A DNA stretch of 64,000 nt. It comes from Chloroflexi bacterium TSY. Its GTDB lineage: Bacteria; Chloroflexota; Anaerolineae; Caldilineales; Caldilineaceae. Position 1 is the stretch's first letter. The number at the start of each line of letters is the position of its first letter. Below, in pieces: positions 45,620-55,226 of this stretch. The stretch is taken from contig JAHBNG010000072.1 in the NCBI GenBank assembly GCA_019217005.1, positions 1 through 64,000 on the forward strand, given 5' to 3'. The notes below the pieces were generated by a model. That model was not told the origin of the DNA, made no database searches, and worked only from the letters and a program-made list of their open reading frames with translations. The translations under genes were made by a program, and so were the position numbers.

Positions 45620-48433
45620 CTATTGGGGTACGGGGTGTTGAAAAAGAGAGGATTTAGTTAGAATATAGAGCATTGCAGTCACTTCATCCACATAAATAGA
45701 GCGTAAATTCCGTAGAGGGGTTCCTTCGGCGGCTTGAAATTGGTGTTGGTACGAACCTTCCTTGCTAAAGACCAAAATTCGATCCTGACCAGCGTCAGCA
45801 ATGTAGACCAACGAGTTATCCTGTTCGCCAATATGAAGATCGACTGGTTCAGTTACTAAACCAACATCGTTTTCGAGTGCAAATGCTACCTGCTCACCTC
45901 GACGATAGCGAAGCAATAATCCGTCGCTCATCAGAAGCCAAATATCGCCATCAATGACCATGGATTGTAGACCAGCAAATCCTTGAGAAACAACTGAGCG
46001 GATCCAGGGCTCAGGCTCGGACTCGTATTGTCCCGGTTGGTATCTGAAAATTTGCCCCTCTGCCTGATCGGCAATATAAAATCGCCCAAAGTAAGATTCA
46101 ATCTGGCTGGGCACCTGCCAAGTTTCTTGGTTGCCAAAAGTAAGTAGACCTGCACCTTCCACTCGTTGATTATAACGGAAGATGTTGTGATTTGCATCCA
46201 ATAAGAGCAGATTTGCTTTGTCTTCGACGCCGGGTATCGGCAACTGCCATGTCATATCGACAAGCGGACCAATTGATACAGAATCAATCACATCACCCTG
46301 GCGCAAAGTCAATTCTCCTTCAGGATTCAACAACGATTCTCTAGTTTCATTTAAGCGATACCGCAAAACCTGATTACGCCCTTGGTCCAACACATAGATA
46401 TCTTGGTCCACAACAAGCAGACGATGAGGAGAGGCATCCACTGGGAATCGTGCTAGTGGCTCCACTAATTTATAGAGAAGTTTGACTTGGAGGACACTCT
46501 GGAGTTCTTTTTCAATCCGAAGAGAGAGATCATTGATTGCCGCTGTGTTGCCGAGAAGGAGAGCGGCTTCTCTCAAGCTTTCCTGGGCCATTGTTAATTC
46601 TGTTCGCGCCGCGGCTTTGTCTCCCAAATCAAGCGCCGCACTTGCACTATATGCATGTGCTTCTGCGTTCGTATAGAACATATTACCTTGTGCCCGAACA
46701 GATGCTCCTTGCCGCCAAACAAGTGCAAAGACAACAATCGGGACAAGAACCATTAAAAGTACTGCAATTGAAATATAGAGGCGGGCTCGGCTACCTGTTG
46801 CAGGCTGGGGCGGCTGAAAGGTCCGTAGCGTGGCTGTTGTCCCAGAAAAGGCTGAGCGTTGCGATTGCATCTGCTGTGGTTCATCTGGGAAAACATCATG
46901 ATCCAGCACCAAACTTGACTGGTATTGAACGCTTTCTGCGAATTGCTCCCTTTCTGAGCGCTCCGGGAAACTCTGAAGAGAAGACTCTTTTGCTTGGTCA
47001 CGCTGATCAGGCAGAATGGTTGCTGCAATAAGTGCTCCAACTTTTCGCACCTGTCGAACTACCTTGTCCAAACCTGTTCTATCCCAAATTGCTTGCTCTT
47101 GAGGCAGAGTAGGGCGTCCAAATGGTTGCCCCGCAGAGGGTTCGTTTCGTACCTGGGTTGCTTTGATACTATGTAGAGGGATAGCTTGAGGCTTGTTTGC
47201 TATCTCTGTGTCCAATCCAATCTGTGTATTTGAACTGGTCGTATTAGGTATTTCGGGCGGGATCTCTCTTTTTCGAACAGGAGTGGGTCCGAGATTTCCC
47301 TGATCGAGCATGGCGTTGCTCATTGGATCGAGTTGCGTCTCGGCTTCGTCGTCATCGACGGTTTTGCGATTGGTTGCCCTGCTTATGGGGCTAGCCTTCT
47401 GTTGCATTAATCCCGGAGTATGGCTTTGAAAACGATTTGCGGATTGAGAAGGAACGTCGTGAACCGGTGGAGCAGCATTGAGCGCAGTCGGTAAATTGTG
47501 GAGAGGAACCTGACGCCCTGAATATGATGAATTTGCACTATGCTGGTCCGATTGATTTGGTGCTATCCGTATGTGAGGATCTGAAGTTTGTCCAGAAATC
47601 TCGTTTGACGTCTTGTCGTTTGTGCCAGCGAAATCGCTGTCCTGTTGCTGATTCTCGCTCTGAGTCCCGATTCCTTCCAAGATGAGCAACATACCTGGAA
47701 TTGGCAGATAGTCTGTTTGTTGTGCCAAATAGTCCATAATGTCGTTGCTGGTATCCGGTTCAGCACCACTAACTGCTCCCAAAAGCTGACGGATGGGAAT
47801 AGAGCGCAGCCAGCTTCGGCTTCCCAGAAATAAGATCCCTCCAGATTGGAGAGCTCGACTATAAATGTGCCCGTCTGGTTCTATTTCGCCACCTAAACCG
47901 GACTCCACAGGCGTTTCGCGGGATGGAAACTGTTCAACTGCTTCATCCGAGATGATAAGAGCTAGTGCTGGTCCACTGCTCAAAATATTGAGGCGTTGCC
48001 GTATCAGCGATGCGCATGTCAGGCTGGCCCGTAAAGGAGCTTGCGGGCGGCTTTTGTTAATGGTTTGTAGAGCCAGATGAACCTGTTCAAGGATCTGCTG
48101 CAAAACTTGAGGCAGAGTTCCTTTGCCTGTGTAATATGCTTTTTGCGCGATGTTCAGTAAATATTCCGAGATTCGCCCAATTTGAGGGGCAGTATTGTCA
48201 TCGATCGCTTTATGCGTCGCTAAACTTTTGTCGTCAGAACTTGCAGGATTGATATTCGTCACATAGAGTTCAAAGACTATATAGAACGAACCGCGAATAG
48301 CCTGATGAGATTGTGGTGACGGTTCAATCGCGCGTGCCCCTGGCTGTCGATCCCCGTTGATATTTTTGGAATAGACAACAGAACTACGATAGATAAGAGG
48401 GTGTTTTGGCTGATTTTTTGCAGATTGTACCAT
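45620..48433 (-). CDS. Membrane protein with PP2C-like N-terminus and beta-propeller C-terminus
   Basis: About 937 residues from ATG at 48433 (MVQSAKNQ). The first ~270 residues resemble PPM/PP2C phosphatases in outline (LPQVLQQILEQVHLALQTIN, RASLTCASLI, GPALALIISDEAVEQF), but the GDGMGG-type metal motif is absent, so it may be an inactive relative. A long disordered Gln/Asn/Pro region follows, then one transmembrane helix (LYISIAVLLMVLVPIVVFALVW). The ectodomain contains a short helical stretch and an NHL-like propeller (VVDQDIYVLDQGRNQVLRYRL, NLLLLDANHNIFRYNQR, RFYIADQAEGQIFRYQP). This architecture suggests a sensor across the membrane. Upstream of the LCP gene on the same strand; a link to the envelope is plausible. 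Confidence 0.72.
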   Translation of the reverse strand: MVQSAKNQPKHPLIYRSSVVYSKNINGDRQPGARAIEPSPQSHQAIRGSFYIVFELYVTNINPASSDDKSLATHKAIDDNTAPQIGRISEYLLNIAQKAYYTGKGTLPQVLQQILEQVHLALQTINKSRPQAPLRASLTCASLIRQRLNILSSGPALALIISDEAVEQFPSRETPVESGLGGEIEPDGHIYSRALQSGGILFLGSRSWLRSIPIRQLLGAVSGAEPDTSNDIMDYLAQQTDYLPIPGMLLILEGIGTQSENQQQDSDFAGTNDKTSNEISGQTSDPHIRIAPNQSDQHSANSSYSGRQVPLHNLPTALNAAPPVHDVPSQSANRFQSHTPGLMQQKASPISRATNRKTVDDDEAETQLDPMSNAMLDQGNLGPTPVRKREIPPEIPNTTSSNTQIGLDTEIANKPQAIPLHSIKATQVRNEPSAGQPFGRPTLPQEQAIWDRTGLDKVVRQVRKVGALIAATILPDQRDQAKESSLQSFPERSEREQFAESVQYQSSLVLDHDVFPDEPQQMQSQRSAFSGTTATLRTFQPPQPATGSRARLYISIAVLLMVLVPIVVFALVWRQGASVRAQGNMFYTNAEAHAYSASAALDLGDKAAARTELTMAQESLREAALLLGNTAAINDLSLRIEKELQSVLQVKLLYKLVEPLARFPVDASPHRLLVVDQDIYVLDQGRNQVLRYRLNETRESLLNPEGELTLRQGDVIDSVSIGPLVDMTWQLPIPGVEDKANLLLLDANHNIFRYNQRVEGAGLLTFGNQETWQVPSQIESYFGRFYIADQAEGQIFRYQPGQYESEPEPWIRSVVSQGFAGLQSMVIDGDIWLLMSDGLLLRYRRGEQVAFALENDVGLVTEPVDLHIGEQDNSLVYIADAGQDRILVFSKEGSYQHQFQAAEGTPLRNLRSIYVDEVTAMLYILTKSSLFQHPVPQ

Positions 48434-48667
48434 AATAGGGATTGTAACGTGCAACAGGTAGAATGTCAAGAGATTTCAGGGATTCGGAGCTAGGGAGCTG
48501 GGCAATTACCCAATTCTAACAATCAATCACCAGCCGCCAGCAACCAATGATCAACGAAAACGATCCAGGTCGAGCGAAATTTTGCGTGCACTCAATAGTT
48601 GCGCTACCATGCTGCTACCCCTTGAGTTATGATCCCAAGATTCCTATAACCCTTGACTAAAGCACCC

Positions 48668-49381
48668 ATGAGAAAACGTCAAGAATATTTCATGCGAATG
48701 TGTTTGACCCTGTTCGTGTTTACGATTCTCGGTTGTGGAGGAAGAGCAGCTCCCACTCGTACGCCATTTCCGACATGGACGCCAACACCAAATACAGAGC
48801 AAGCGAACAACAATGTTGCTGTACAAGCTGAGCCACAGAACGTACAAGTGAGCGGCAATGAAAATAATAGTCTAGCAATTATTGCCGGTACACCAGCACC
48901 TGCTGTTGTCGCAACGCCTACAATTCTGCCACCGACGAACACGCCACAATTACCCGCAGAAACACCGACAGAATCGCCCACACTTACGCCTTTGCCGACA
49001 CCAGAGTATGCATTTGAGTTGGAAGCAGCCGAGAAATTCCCGACTGATTCACTCGCTGTGAATGTTGTTCGTATCTTTCTCTACGTTTATTCCCCAGTAG
49101 AGTTTGGCTTACCCGGCTTTACCCTTGCTGTCAAGCACAACGAAACGCCATTGCTTGTTGACACTGTCTCAGAGAGTGGTTTGCCTCAGCAAACGCGTTC
49201 TGGGCCTAGTGCATTTACACGATTTACCAACATGAATTTGATCTTTGTCGAGCGACAGGTTGGTCGATGGGAAATTCAGTTGATTGATCAGAGCGGTGCA
49301 ATTGTTGGGCCACCGGCTATTTTTGACTTGACCGCTGACGAAATTACCCGTGAACTTTACTTGCGGTATAAATTGAAATAA
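48668..49381 (+). CDS. Hypothetical lipoprotein with Thr-Pro linker
   Basis: 237 residues from ATG at 48668. A lipoprotein signal (MRKRQEYFMRMCLTLFVFTILGCGG) is followed by a Thr/Pro-rich spacer (TRTPFPTWTPTPNTEQ and later TPTESPTLTPLPTPEY) and a compact ~125-residue beta domain (FELEAAEKFPTDSLAVNVV ... ITRELYLRYKLK). The spacer style is the same as that of the protease family at 5948-14275. Function unknown. It is the only plus-strand gene between two leftward envelope genes. Confidence 0.7.
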   Translation: MRKRQEYFMRMCLTLFVFTILGCGGRAAPTRTPFPTWTPTPNTEQANNNVAVQAEPQNVQVSGNENNSLAIIAGTPAPAVVATPTILPPTNTPQLPAETPTESPTLTPLPTPEYAFELEAAEKFPTDSLAVNVVRIFLYVYSPVEFGLPGFTLAVKHNETPLLVDTVSESGLPQQTRSGPSAFTRFTNMNLIFVERQVGRWEIQLIDQSGAIVGPPAIFDLTADEITRELYLRYKLK

Positions 49382-49464
49382 AGTTCCATTGGTACATCTC
49401 TACTGCTATCCAGTAGTCCGCACTCATTAGATTCTTCACTTCTTCCAGAATGACCCGATTCAAT

Positions 49465-51084
49465 CTACTGATATTGCAAAATCCAAACATCTGAGTCGCC
49501 TGGATCGGGGACAAAATAGAGATACATGGGGAATGCGATATCTGGCTCAATGAGGAATTCGGCATTCCCTGACAGTCCTCCTCCCCATGCAGAACTCGCT
49601 GTGAATTGGACGCGACCTGGGTTAACCACAATCTGAACCGTTTCTTGAGGCTGTAGATCATACTCGTCTGGTGAAAGCGTAAACCGAATTACATGTTCGA
49701 AGGAATTCGTCACAACAAGCACGGCTTGGCCTGTTGGAATGGCAACCGCGGGTGGTTCTTTCGCGGTCGCTTCAACCTCTCCGCTTTCAGACTCGTCTGC
49801 ACCTTCGCCTTCCGTATTGGTTTCGGTTGCAGGAATTTCTGCCGCCGCGGTTGCCTCTTGTACAGGGATCAATCGTCCGTCCGTTACTTCGGCAAGTGGC
49901 AAGTCGGATACATCTCCGTTACAAATCACAAAATTTTCATTTGCCGTCACCCAGCCACCTGCGGCCACGCGCTCATCGACAGCAAACCACAGAGCCGAAG
50001 GATCACGTCCGACCACAAGCACTGTCCCCGACTCCTGCTCTGTGCCACGGACCTTAGTGACAATCAGGTAATCCAATCCAGGACCGCTGCGGATATTTAC
50101 GACAGGCACTTGAAGCTGACAAAGGAGTTGGGGTGGAGCCTCGATCACCTGACCACTTTGTGCAATGAGCGGTTCCAAGATTAGATTTGTAATTCGGCTA
50201 TTCGGCAGCCCCCCAGAAGTTGTGACTTCGTTCAATGTGTAGTAGAAACCTGGAGAGACCGTTTGCGGTGCCCATTCACAGACCGTTGTCTCGTCAATTG
50301 AGATACAACTACGTAGGAAAAATTGAATGACTGGACTGCTATCAACAAGGAATTCTTGAACGGCAGATGGGCCGAGCTCATAGACCGTATTATTGTAGAC
50401 GATGGGCTCACGTGTGGTCATCCGATTTTGAACCCATATCTGGTTGTCGGGTGGTGCACCCGCTTCTTCTATCACGAGGCGGAGAGGGAAATTTTCAGGC
50501 GCATCATTAAAAACTTCATAGAATCCGTCCTGATTGACAAGATAGGGATCCCAAAAGCAATTGCTGTCCGTTTGAGGTGTATCAGCATCGCAGCTGTAGA
50601 GATTGATCACAGAGTTATCACGCAGCAACTGGATACCAAGAGAACGCAATGGGGCGACGCGATAGAGTTGACCATCAAGAAAGAATGTGACGTTTGCTGT
50701 GGTACGATTGGCAATGATGGTGCCCTCTAGGGGCTGAGCATATTGAGCATCTAATACAGCATCATTATCGATGTCAAGAGTGTCAACATCATCTGTATCC
50801 AATGTTGCATTCTCGGTGATAGAAACGGTTTCCGAAAGATTCTCGGTTTGGGTGATGCTTTCAGTCGTAGAGATAACCTCCTGTCCGTAAATTGAACGAA
50901 GTTCTTCCCTCGTCGGTCCAAATTCACTGGCCATTGCGTGTATAGCGAATTGCCCAAACTCAACTCTATTGTAGTCTGGTCTGGGTATATTAAATGCTGT
51001 GTAGGGTGCTGCATGGGGGAATGAAAACCAGAAGACGAGCGAAAGAGCAAGCGTGGAGAAGATGGGTAACAATCTTGGGTGCAT
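49465..51084 (-). CDS. Secreted SH3-domain protein
   Basis: 539 residues with a Sec signal peptide (LPIFSTLALSLVFWFSFPHAAPYTA). An acidic Thr-rich segment is followed by two related beta domains (IANRTTANVTFFLDGQLYRVAPL and VQNRMTTREPIVYNNTVYELGPS), a bacterial SH3-like domain (VPVVNIRSGPGLDYLIVTKVRGTEQ), an Ala/Glu-rich linker, and a C-terminal beta domain (VVTNSFEHVIRFTLSPDEYDL). SH3 domains of this type bind peptidoglycan or polysaccharide, so an envelope location is likely. No catalytic domain is recognised. A strong palindromic terminator lies just upstream. Confidence 0.78.
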   Translation of the reverse strand: MHPRLLPIFSTLALSLVFWFSFPHAAPYTAFNIPRPDYNRVEFGQFAIHAMASEFGPTREELRSIYGQEVISTTESITQTENLSETVSITENATLDTDDVDTLDIDNDAVLDAQYAQPLEGTIIANRTTANVTFFLDGQLYRVAPLRSLGIQLLRDNSVINLYSCDADTPQTDSNCFWDPYLVNQDGFYEVFNDAPENFPLRLVIEEAGAPPDNQIWVQNRMTTREPIVYNNTVYELGPSAVQEFLVDSSPVIQFFLRSCISIDETTVCEWAPQTVSPGFYYTLNEVTTSGGLPNSRITNLILEPLIAQSGQVIEAPPQLLCQLQVPVVNIRSGPGLDYLIVTKVRGTEQESGTVLVVGRDPSALWFAVDERVAAGGWVTANENFVICNGDVSDLPLAEVTDGRLIPVQEATAAAEIPATETNTEGEGADESESGEVEATAKEPPAVAIPTGQAVLVVTNSFEHVIRFTLSPDEYDLQPQETVQIVVNPGRVQFTASSAWGGGLSGNAEFLIEPDIAFPMYLYFVPDPGDSDVWILQYQ

Positions 51085-51121
51085 GAGTTCCTCGCTTGTA
51101 AGATAATCTTAAAGATCCCTC

Positions 51122-51174
51122 AATATAAAATCAGGCGCAAGAGAGAATTTCTCTCTTGCGCCTGATTTTATATT
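51122..51174. terminator. 53-bp near-perfect palindrome, terminator after rpmG
   Basis: 26-bp arms (AATATAAAATCAGGCGCAAG... and its complement) around one base, AT-rich at both outer ends, so it can terminate in both directions. It separates rpmG from the SH3-protein gene. Confidence 0.85.
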
Positions 51175-51290
51175 TCGTATAGACCAAACCTGACCGTAAA
51201 TGAGAAGAGCCCATTTGAACTAAATGGGTCGGATTCTTCTTGTCCACGGCAGGGGGGAGTCTATTTTTGTCATCCAAATAGAAATCTATT

Positions 51291-51452
51291 TTATTTTGTC
51301 TCTCGGTATAATACATGCCGTCTGAGAGTTGGATCATACTTTCGCAGTTCCAGGCGATTTGGATCATTCCGCCTATTTTTTGATGTGAGATAGACGTGCG
51401 AACTTTCAGTACTGCGCATTTTGACTAACTGTCTTGGTCCTTTTTTGGCCAT
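51291..51452 (-). CDS. rpmG: 50S ribosomal protein L33
   Basis: 53 residues from ATG at 51452 to TAA at 51291. The sequence [14 protein letters not shown], then [20 protein letters not shown] and LYRETK, is unmistakable L33. The Cys pairs of the zinc-binding form are absent, so this is the zinc-independent type. It is a small protein of the large ribosomal subunit near the E site. The usual secE-nusG neighbours are not here; instead an S1-domain gene lies upstream and a palindromic terminator downstream, so it is a one-gene unit. Confidence 0.94.
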   Translation of the reverse strand: MAKKGPRQLVKMRSTESSHVYLTSKNRRNDPNRLELRKYDPTLRRHVLYRETK

Positions 51453-51473
51453 AATAATGCTCCTTGACTATCA

Positions 51474-51549
51474 GGTGTGTACCACAAAAAATGTAAATGG
51501 AACTGGCTCTCTGATTGTATCGTCTCCATCAACACTTTGGGACACACTG
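51474..51549. repeat. Inverted-repeat element, family B
   Basis: GTGTGTACCACAAAAAATGT at one end and ACACTTTGGGACACACT at the other, like the copy at 33347-33424. It occupies the whole spacer between the S1-protein stop and rpmG. Confidence 0.62.
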
Positions 51550-51550
51550 T

Positions 51551-52846
51551 CTAACTATCAGAAGTTGTATTGAGTGTACGCGAGAAAATGTCGTCTTGGA
51601 GTCCTTTTTCACGATTTGCTCGTTGTTTTACCTTGCGTTGCTTACGTTTATTTTTCGAACCACCAGATTCCATCGCTCGTTTGAAGGCTAACTCCATCGC
51701 AGACAACACTTCATTTTCTTCAGCTTCTTCCTCGACTTCCTCTTCTAACTCCTCAGCAACTTCTTCAATTTCTTCTTCTAATTCTGGCTCAGGTCGCAAA
51801 CCCTTTAGGCTCAGATCGATGCGATAACGACGACGATTGAGAGCAATGATCTTTACTTCTATCTCTTCACCGACCTGTACGATATCTTCAGGTTGTTTGA
51901 CATACCCATTGCTCATTTCACGAATATGCAGCAAAGCGTCGCGTCCAACACCGACATCAATAAACGCACCATAGGGGGCAATACGGGTGACCTTTCCGGG
52001 TAAGATATCCCCTTCATTTAGATCACGGATCGTCTTGGTGTCCGGCGAAACCATTGTGAGGCTGATTCGATTGCGTTCGCGATCAAGCTGTTTGATCCAA
52101 ACTGTCACTTCCTGCCCTTTGCTTAAGACGTCTGCAACTTTCCCAACTCTCTGCACGGATAGTTCCGACACATGGAGCAGACCATCGCGTCCGACACCAA
52201 TGTCAATGAAGGCACCAAAATCGGCGATTCGTTTTACCGTACCTTGCAGTTCCTGCCCCACACTGAGGACACGAACCACGCGTTTCTTGTTGTCTACCCT
52301 CTTTGCATTTTGACTGGGGGGAGCGGCTGTGGCGGCGCTAGAATCACTATCTGATTCATCGCTCTTCGATGCTTCTATCTCTTTCTCTGGCTGAGCCGAC
52401 TCAGATGCACTCGCTGTCGGTGCACTAGGTATTGGCGCATTGTCTGTAACACCATTGTCGGCTTCCTGAACAGAATTTTCGACCTCCACAGCTGCTTCGT
52501 TGGGTCTTGATTCGACAGATACTGAAGCAGAATCGACAACTGTTTCTTCTCTCACCATTTCTTTTACTTCTTTAGATGCTTCTGTTGCATCTATCGTGGC
52601 TGTTTCAACAGGCTCAACAGTTGCTGTTGTCGTGCTGTTTGTGTCGACTACTTCTGTTTCAGGTGTTGTTTCAACCGTGGTTGTTTGGGGTGCAACATCT
52701 GCCTCCGCTAAACTGTCGTCAGTTGCGGAGGTTTCCACCTCAACAGAAGCTGATTTGACAGGATCTGTTTCGACGGGATTTGCCTCGATAGGCGGGCTAA
52801 TTTCCTGAACCCCATTTTCTATAACTGTTTCTAATTGCTCACTCAT
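51551..52846 (-). CDS. S1 RNA-binding domain protein with long acidic N-terminus
   Basis: 431 residues from ATG at 52846 (MSEQLETV). The first ~190 residues are a low-complexity Glu/Thr/Val/Ser stretch without predicted fold. Two S1 domains follow, each with the GAFIDIGVGRDGLLHVSEL type core (second: GAFIDVGVGRDALLHIREM). A coiled, strongly acidic segment (EEEIEEVAEELEEEVEEE) and a basic tail (SKNKRKQRKVKQRANREKG) end the protein. S1 domains bind single-stranded RNA; tandem S1 proteins of this size assist translation or RNA turnover. Its closeness to rpmG supports a ribosome-linked job. The acidic and basic tracts are unusual. Confidence 0.85.
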   Translation of the reverse strand: MSEQLETVIENGVQEISPPIEANPVETDPVKSASVEVETSATDDSLAEADVAPQTTTVETTPETEVVDTNSTTTATVEPVETATIDATEASKEVKEMVREETVVDSASVSVESRPNEAAVEVENSVQEADNGVTDNAPIPSAPTASASESAQPEKEIEASKSDESDSDSSAATAAPPSQNAKRVDNKKRVVRVLSVGQELQGTVKRIADFGAFIDIGVGRDGLLHVSELSVQRVGKVADVLSKGQEVTVWIKQLDRERNRISLTMVSPDTKTIRDLNEGDILPGKVTRIAPYGAFIDVGVGRDALLHIREMSNGYVKQPEDIVQVGEEIEVKIIALNRRRYRIDLSLKGLRPEPELEEEIEEVAEELEEEVEEEAEENEVLSAMELAFKRAMESGGSKNKRKQRKVKQRANREKGLQDDIFSRTLNTTSDS

Positions 52847-53111
52847 GAATATAATGCCTCCCGCGATGCCTGCCAGCAATAACAAACCTAAAGAATGATA
52901 GACTCGCTGCTCAATAAATAATTCGGTTGTGGCTGCGGGTTAAGTGATACAATTTGTATAGATTCTCGTCGTAGTCTGAAAATCTGGCACTCGTTGACGA
53001 CTAATCACTTACGGGACAGCCACTATTATAATTCGCTTGTTTGCTGTGATCCTCAAAGATAGTTCTAAGACAATAAATCCCAAAAAGTAGTTTGCCGAAC
53101 GTTCTAACAGC

Positions 53112-53262
53112 CATATCATTTAAATTTCAGACAATTGGTCCTCAACAGAAAACGATTCGATTGTCCGAAGTTTAAGTGGCATCTTTATAAGTGTTTATCC
53201 GAGAAATTCTGTGACCATGCGTTCTCACTCGAGAGGTCGGACTCACAACCGCTTTTGAACCG
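53112..53262. repeat. Adjacent palindromic repeats X (copy 3) and Y (copy 3)
   Basis: Family X lies at 53120-53175 (TTAAATTTCAGACAAT mirrored by ATTGTCCGAAGTTTAA). Family Y, inverted, lies at 53194-53262 (TTATCCGAGAAATTC ... GACTCACAACCGCTTTTGA). The same two families are also side by side in the riboswitch at 33722-33884, but in the other order. The rest of 52886-53451 shows no gene. Confidence 0.72.
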
Positions 53263-53451
53263 ACCTGAATTGAACGCTTTGTTCGTTTCAAGTGTACACA
53301 GCATTCGAGGTTCGTTAGGGAAACTAAATATTGTATACAATTGTGACAAATGAGGCAAACAATCTAATCTGGTATTTACATTCAAATGTAATAATGTATT
53401 ATTACTCGATAGTTGTATTTTGAGCAGGTGCCGGATTTGACAAAGTCAAAA

Positions 53452-54851
53452 TTAAGCAGAGCAGGCCTGCTGTTTGGCGAAAAGGGTAGCGAAGACCTCT
53501 GCAATCTCCTGTCCGTCATTCAAGGCATGATGTGCAGTCAAGATGAGATCTTGAATTAGTGACTGAGCTTGCTGCCGAGTAGCCTCACCAAGGGATTTGC
53601 TGGGCGAGAATTGAGTTTTAGCCAATGATGGTCCCAAACAATCAAGGTGCAAGAGAGAATAAGCCACGAAGACCAGAGACCAATGTTTTTGAAAGGCGTG
53701 GGCAGTTCGCATGCAATATTCATCAAGGCCAAGCAGTTGTTTACCATCCTGATAAACCGTCTCGATAGGCCAACGAAGCAGGTAAATCGAGAGAATGCGT
53801 TTGGCATTACAATCAGTGCGATTGGTCACTAAAACGGCATAATTGCCTTGCAATTCAGGATTATCAAAACTAATCACGATGCATACCTTGCCGATAGAAG
53901 GGATACGCACAGTCATGGTAAAGGTATAGTAAGTACGACCATCAATGGTGACAGGTTTGTAGGCATTCTGGGGGATGTAGGGGACCAACTCTTTGACTTT
54001 AATATGTGGCCCTCGAAAGTTATCGGCTGACCGTCTTCATCTCGCAAACGAAAGCTATTTGTCTCCAGATTGCGATTGCACTTCAAGATGCTGATCCAAT
54101 CTTTATTCAGACGATCGAGTACAGCTAGAAGATCTGGAGCGAGATACCAACCATCGAAGAGAGCCCAACCAAAGATAAGGGTTCGTTCAACAGCTTTTCA
54201 ACCAGTTCACTGGCAATGGTTATCTTGGTCTTAAACGCTTCGTCTAGCCCTCGAAAGGCGGGGTCAGTTAATAGGTGGCTATCCACTCGTTTATGAAAAG
54301 CGGTTCGTTCTTTCTTTTCTTGGGAATCTCAGTCACTGGGAAATGGTTTCCACAAATGCTTCCCAGTCGGTAAACTCTTCGTACCGTCGGTAGATACTTG
54401 CATCGACCGGAAAACGAACAGCGCCACTGACATAGTGACTTGTGACTAAGTTATGAGCCAGTGGATGCTGACCATTGCTATGATTGTAGTGGGTGTCGAT
54501 ATACTCGAACAGACTTCCCACGTGTTCACATAGTGTATCGTCAATCGCTAATACCGATTCTGACTCTGAACGTTGGTATTGTGCTGTCTCTGACTTCATG
54601 TAACCTATACGCTCATCATTGAGTTTTTCGGCTCGCCAAGGAGCTTCACTCAAATACCGTGATATATTCGTCTTATCTGCACTATCTAGAATGCAGCGGG
54701 CAATATTTGCCATGCTTTTGTTGTCCAAGACCATCAGACCCGTCAGATAGTTTTCAAAGTGGCGAAACTGTTTACGATTGGCAAATACTGAACGAAAGGT
54801 TTCGCTATGCTCCCTGACCAGTGGCGCTACATTCACTATCGGCAATTGCAT
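53452..54851 (-). pseudogene. IS701-like DDE transposase, multiply frameshifted
   Basis: The start of the protein (54851 to 54333) reads FENYLTGLMVLDNKSMANIARCILDSADK and VLAIDDTLCEHVG, typical of IS701-family transposases, with the first catalytic Asp in the latter. The middle is broken into other frames (FGWALFDGWYLAPDLLAVLDRLNKDW, with the second Asp, then RLRDEDGQPITFEG). The end (53988 to 53452) resumes with NRTDCNAKRILSIYLLRWPIETVYQDGKQLLGLDEY, containing the Glu. At least three shifts are needed. The element's ends were not found with certainty; a MITE has inserted 30 bp upstream of the start codon. Confidence 0.8.
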
Positions 54852-54881
54852 CTTGATGGCTCCTTTTTCGCACTTTTTTCT

Positions 54882-55036
54882 GGGGTGGTTCAGAATTAGG
54901 TTTACACTTTTGATACATAGATAAAAATCTATATGAGGTCATTTTCTGCCTGAGCATGGCTCAAAGTAGAAAATATAAACATCTTTTCTCTTTGCAAAAA
55001 TGTAAACCTAATTGTCCGCCTAAAATGAACCACCCC
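54882..55036. mobile_element. 155-bp MITE, copy 2
   Basis: Same length, ends (GGGGTGGTTC ... GAACCACCCC) and inner inverted block as the element at 29711-29865, in the opposite orientation. It is flanked by the 8-bp direct repeat TTTTTTCT (54874-54881 and 55037-55044). Confidence 0.95.
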
Positions 55037-55226
55037 TTTTTTCTTGATGCAATCTATTGAGATGACTTTTGTCTCTTTTGTCAAATTTGGAAAATATTCA
55101 TTTCACAACTATCGAGTTATTATACTTATATGACGTAAGAATGCCAAAGATAGTAATGGTTAAAATACACCTGGAGGGATTTCTTTCTTGCAAATCCCGA
55201 AATATATTATATTTTTAGGAATCAGT

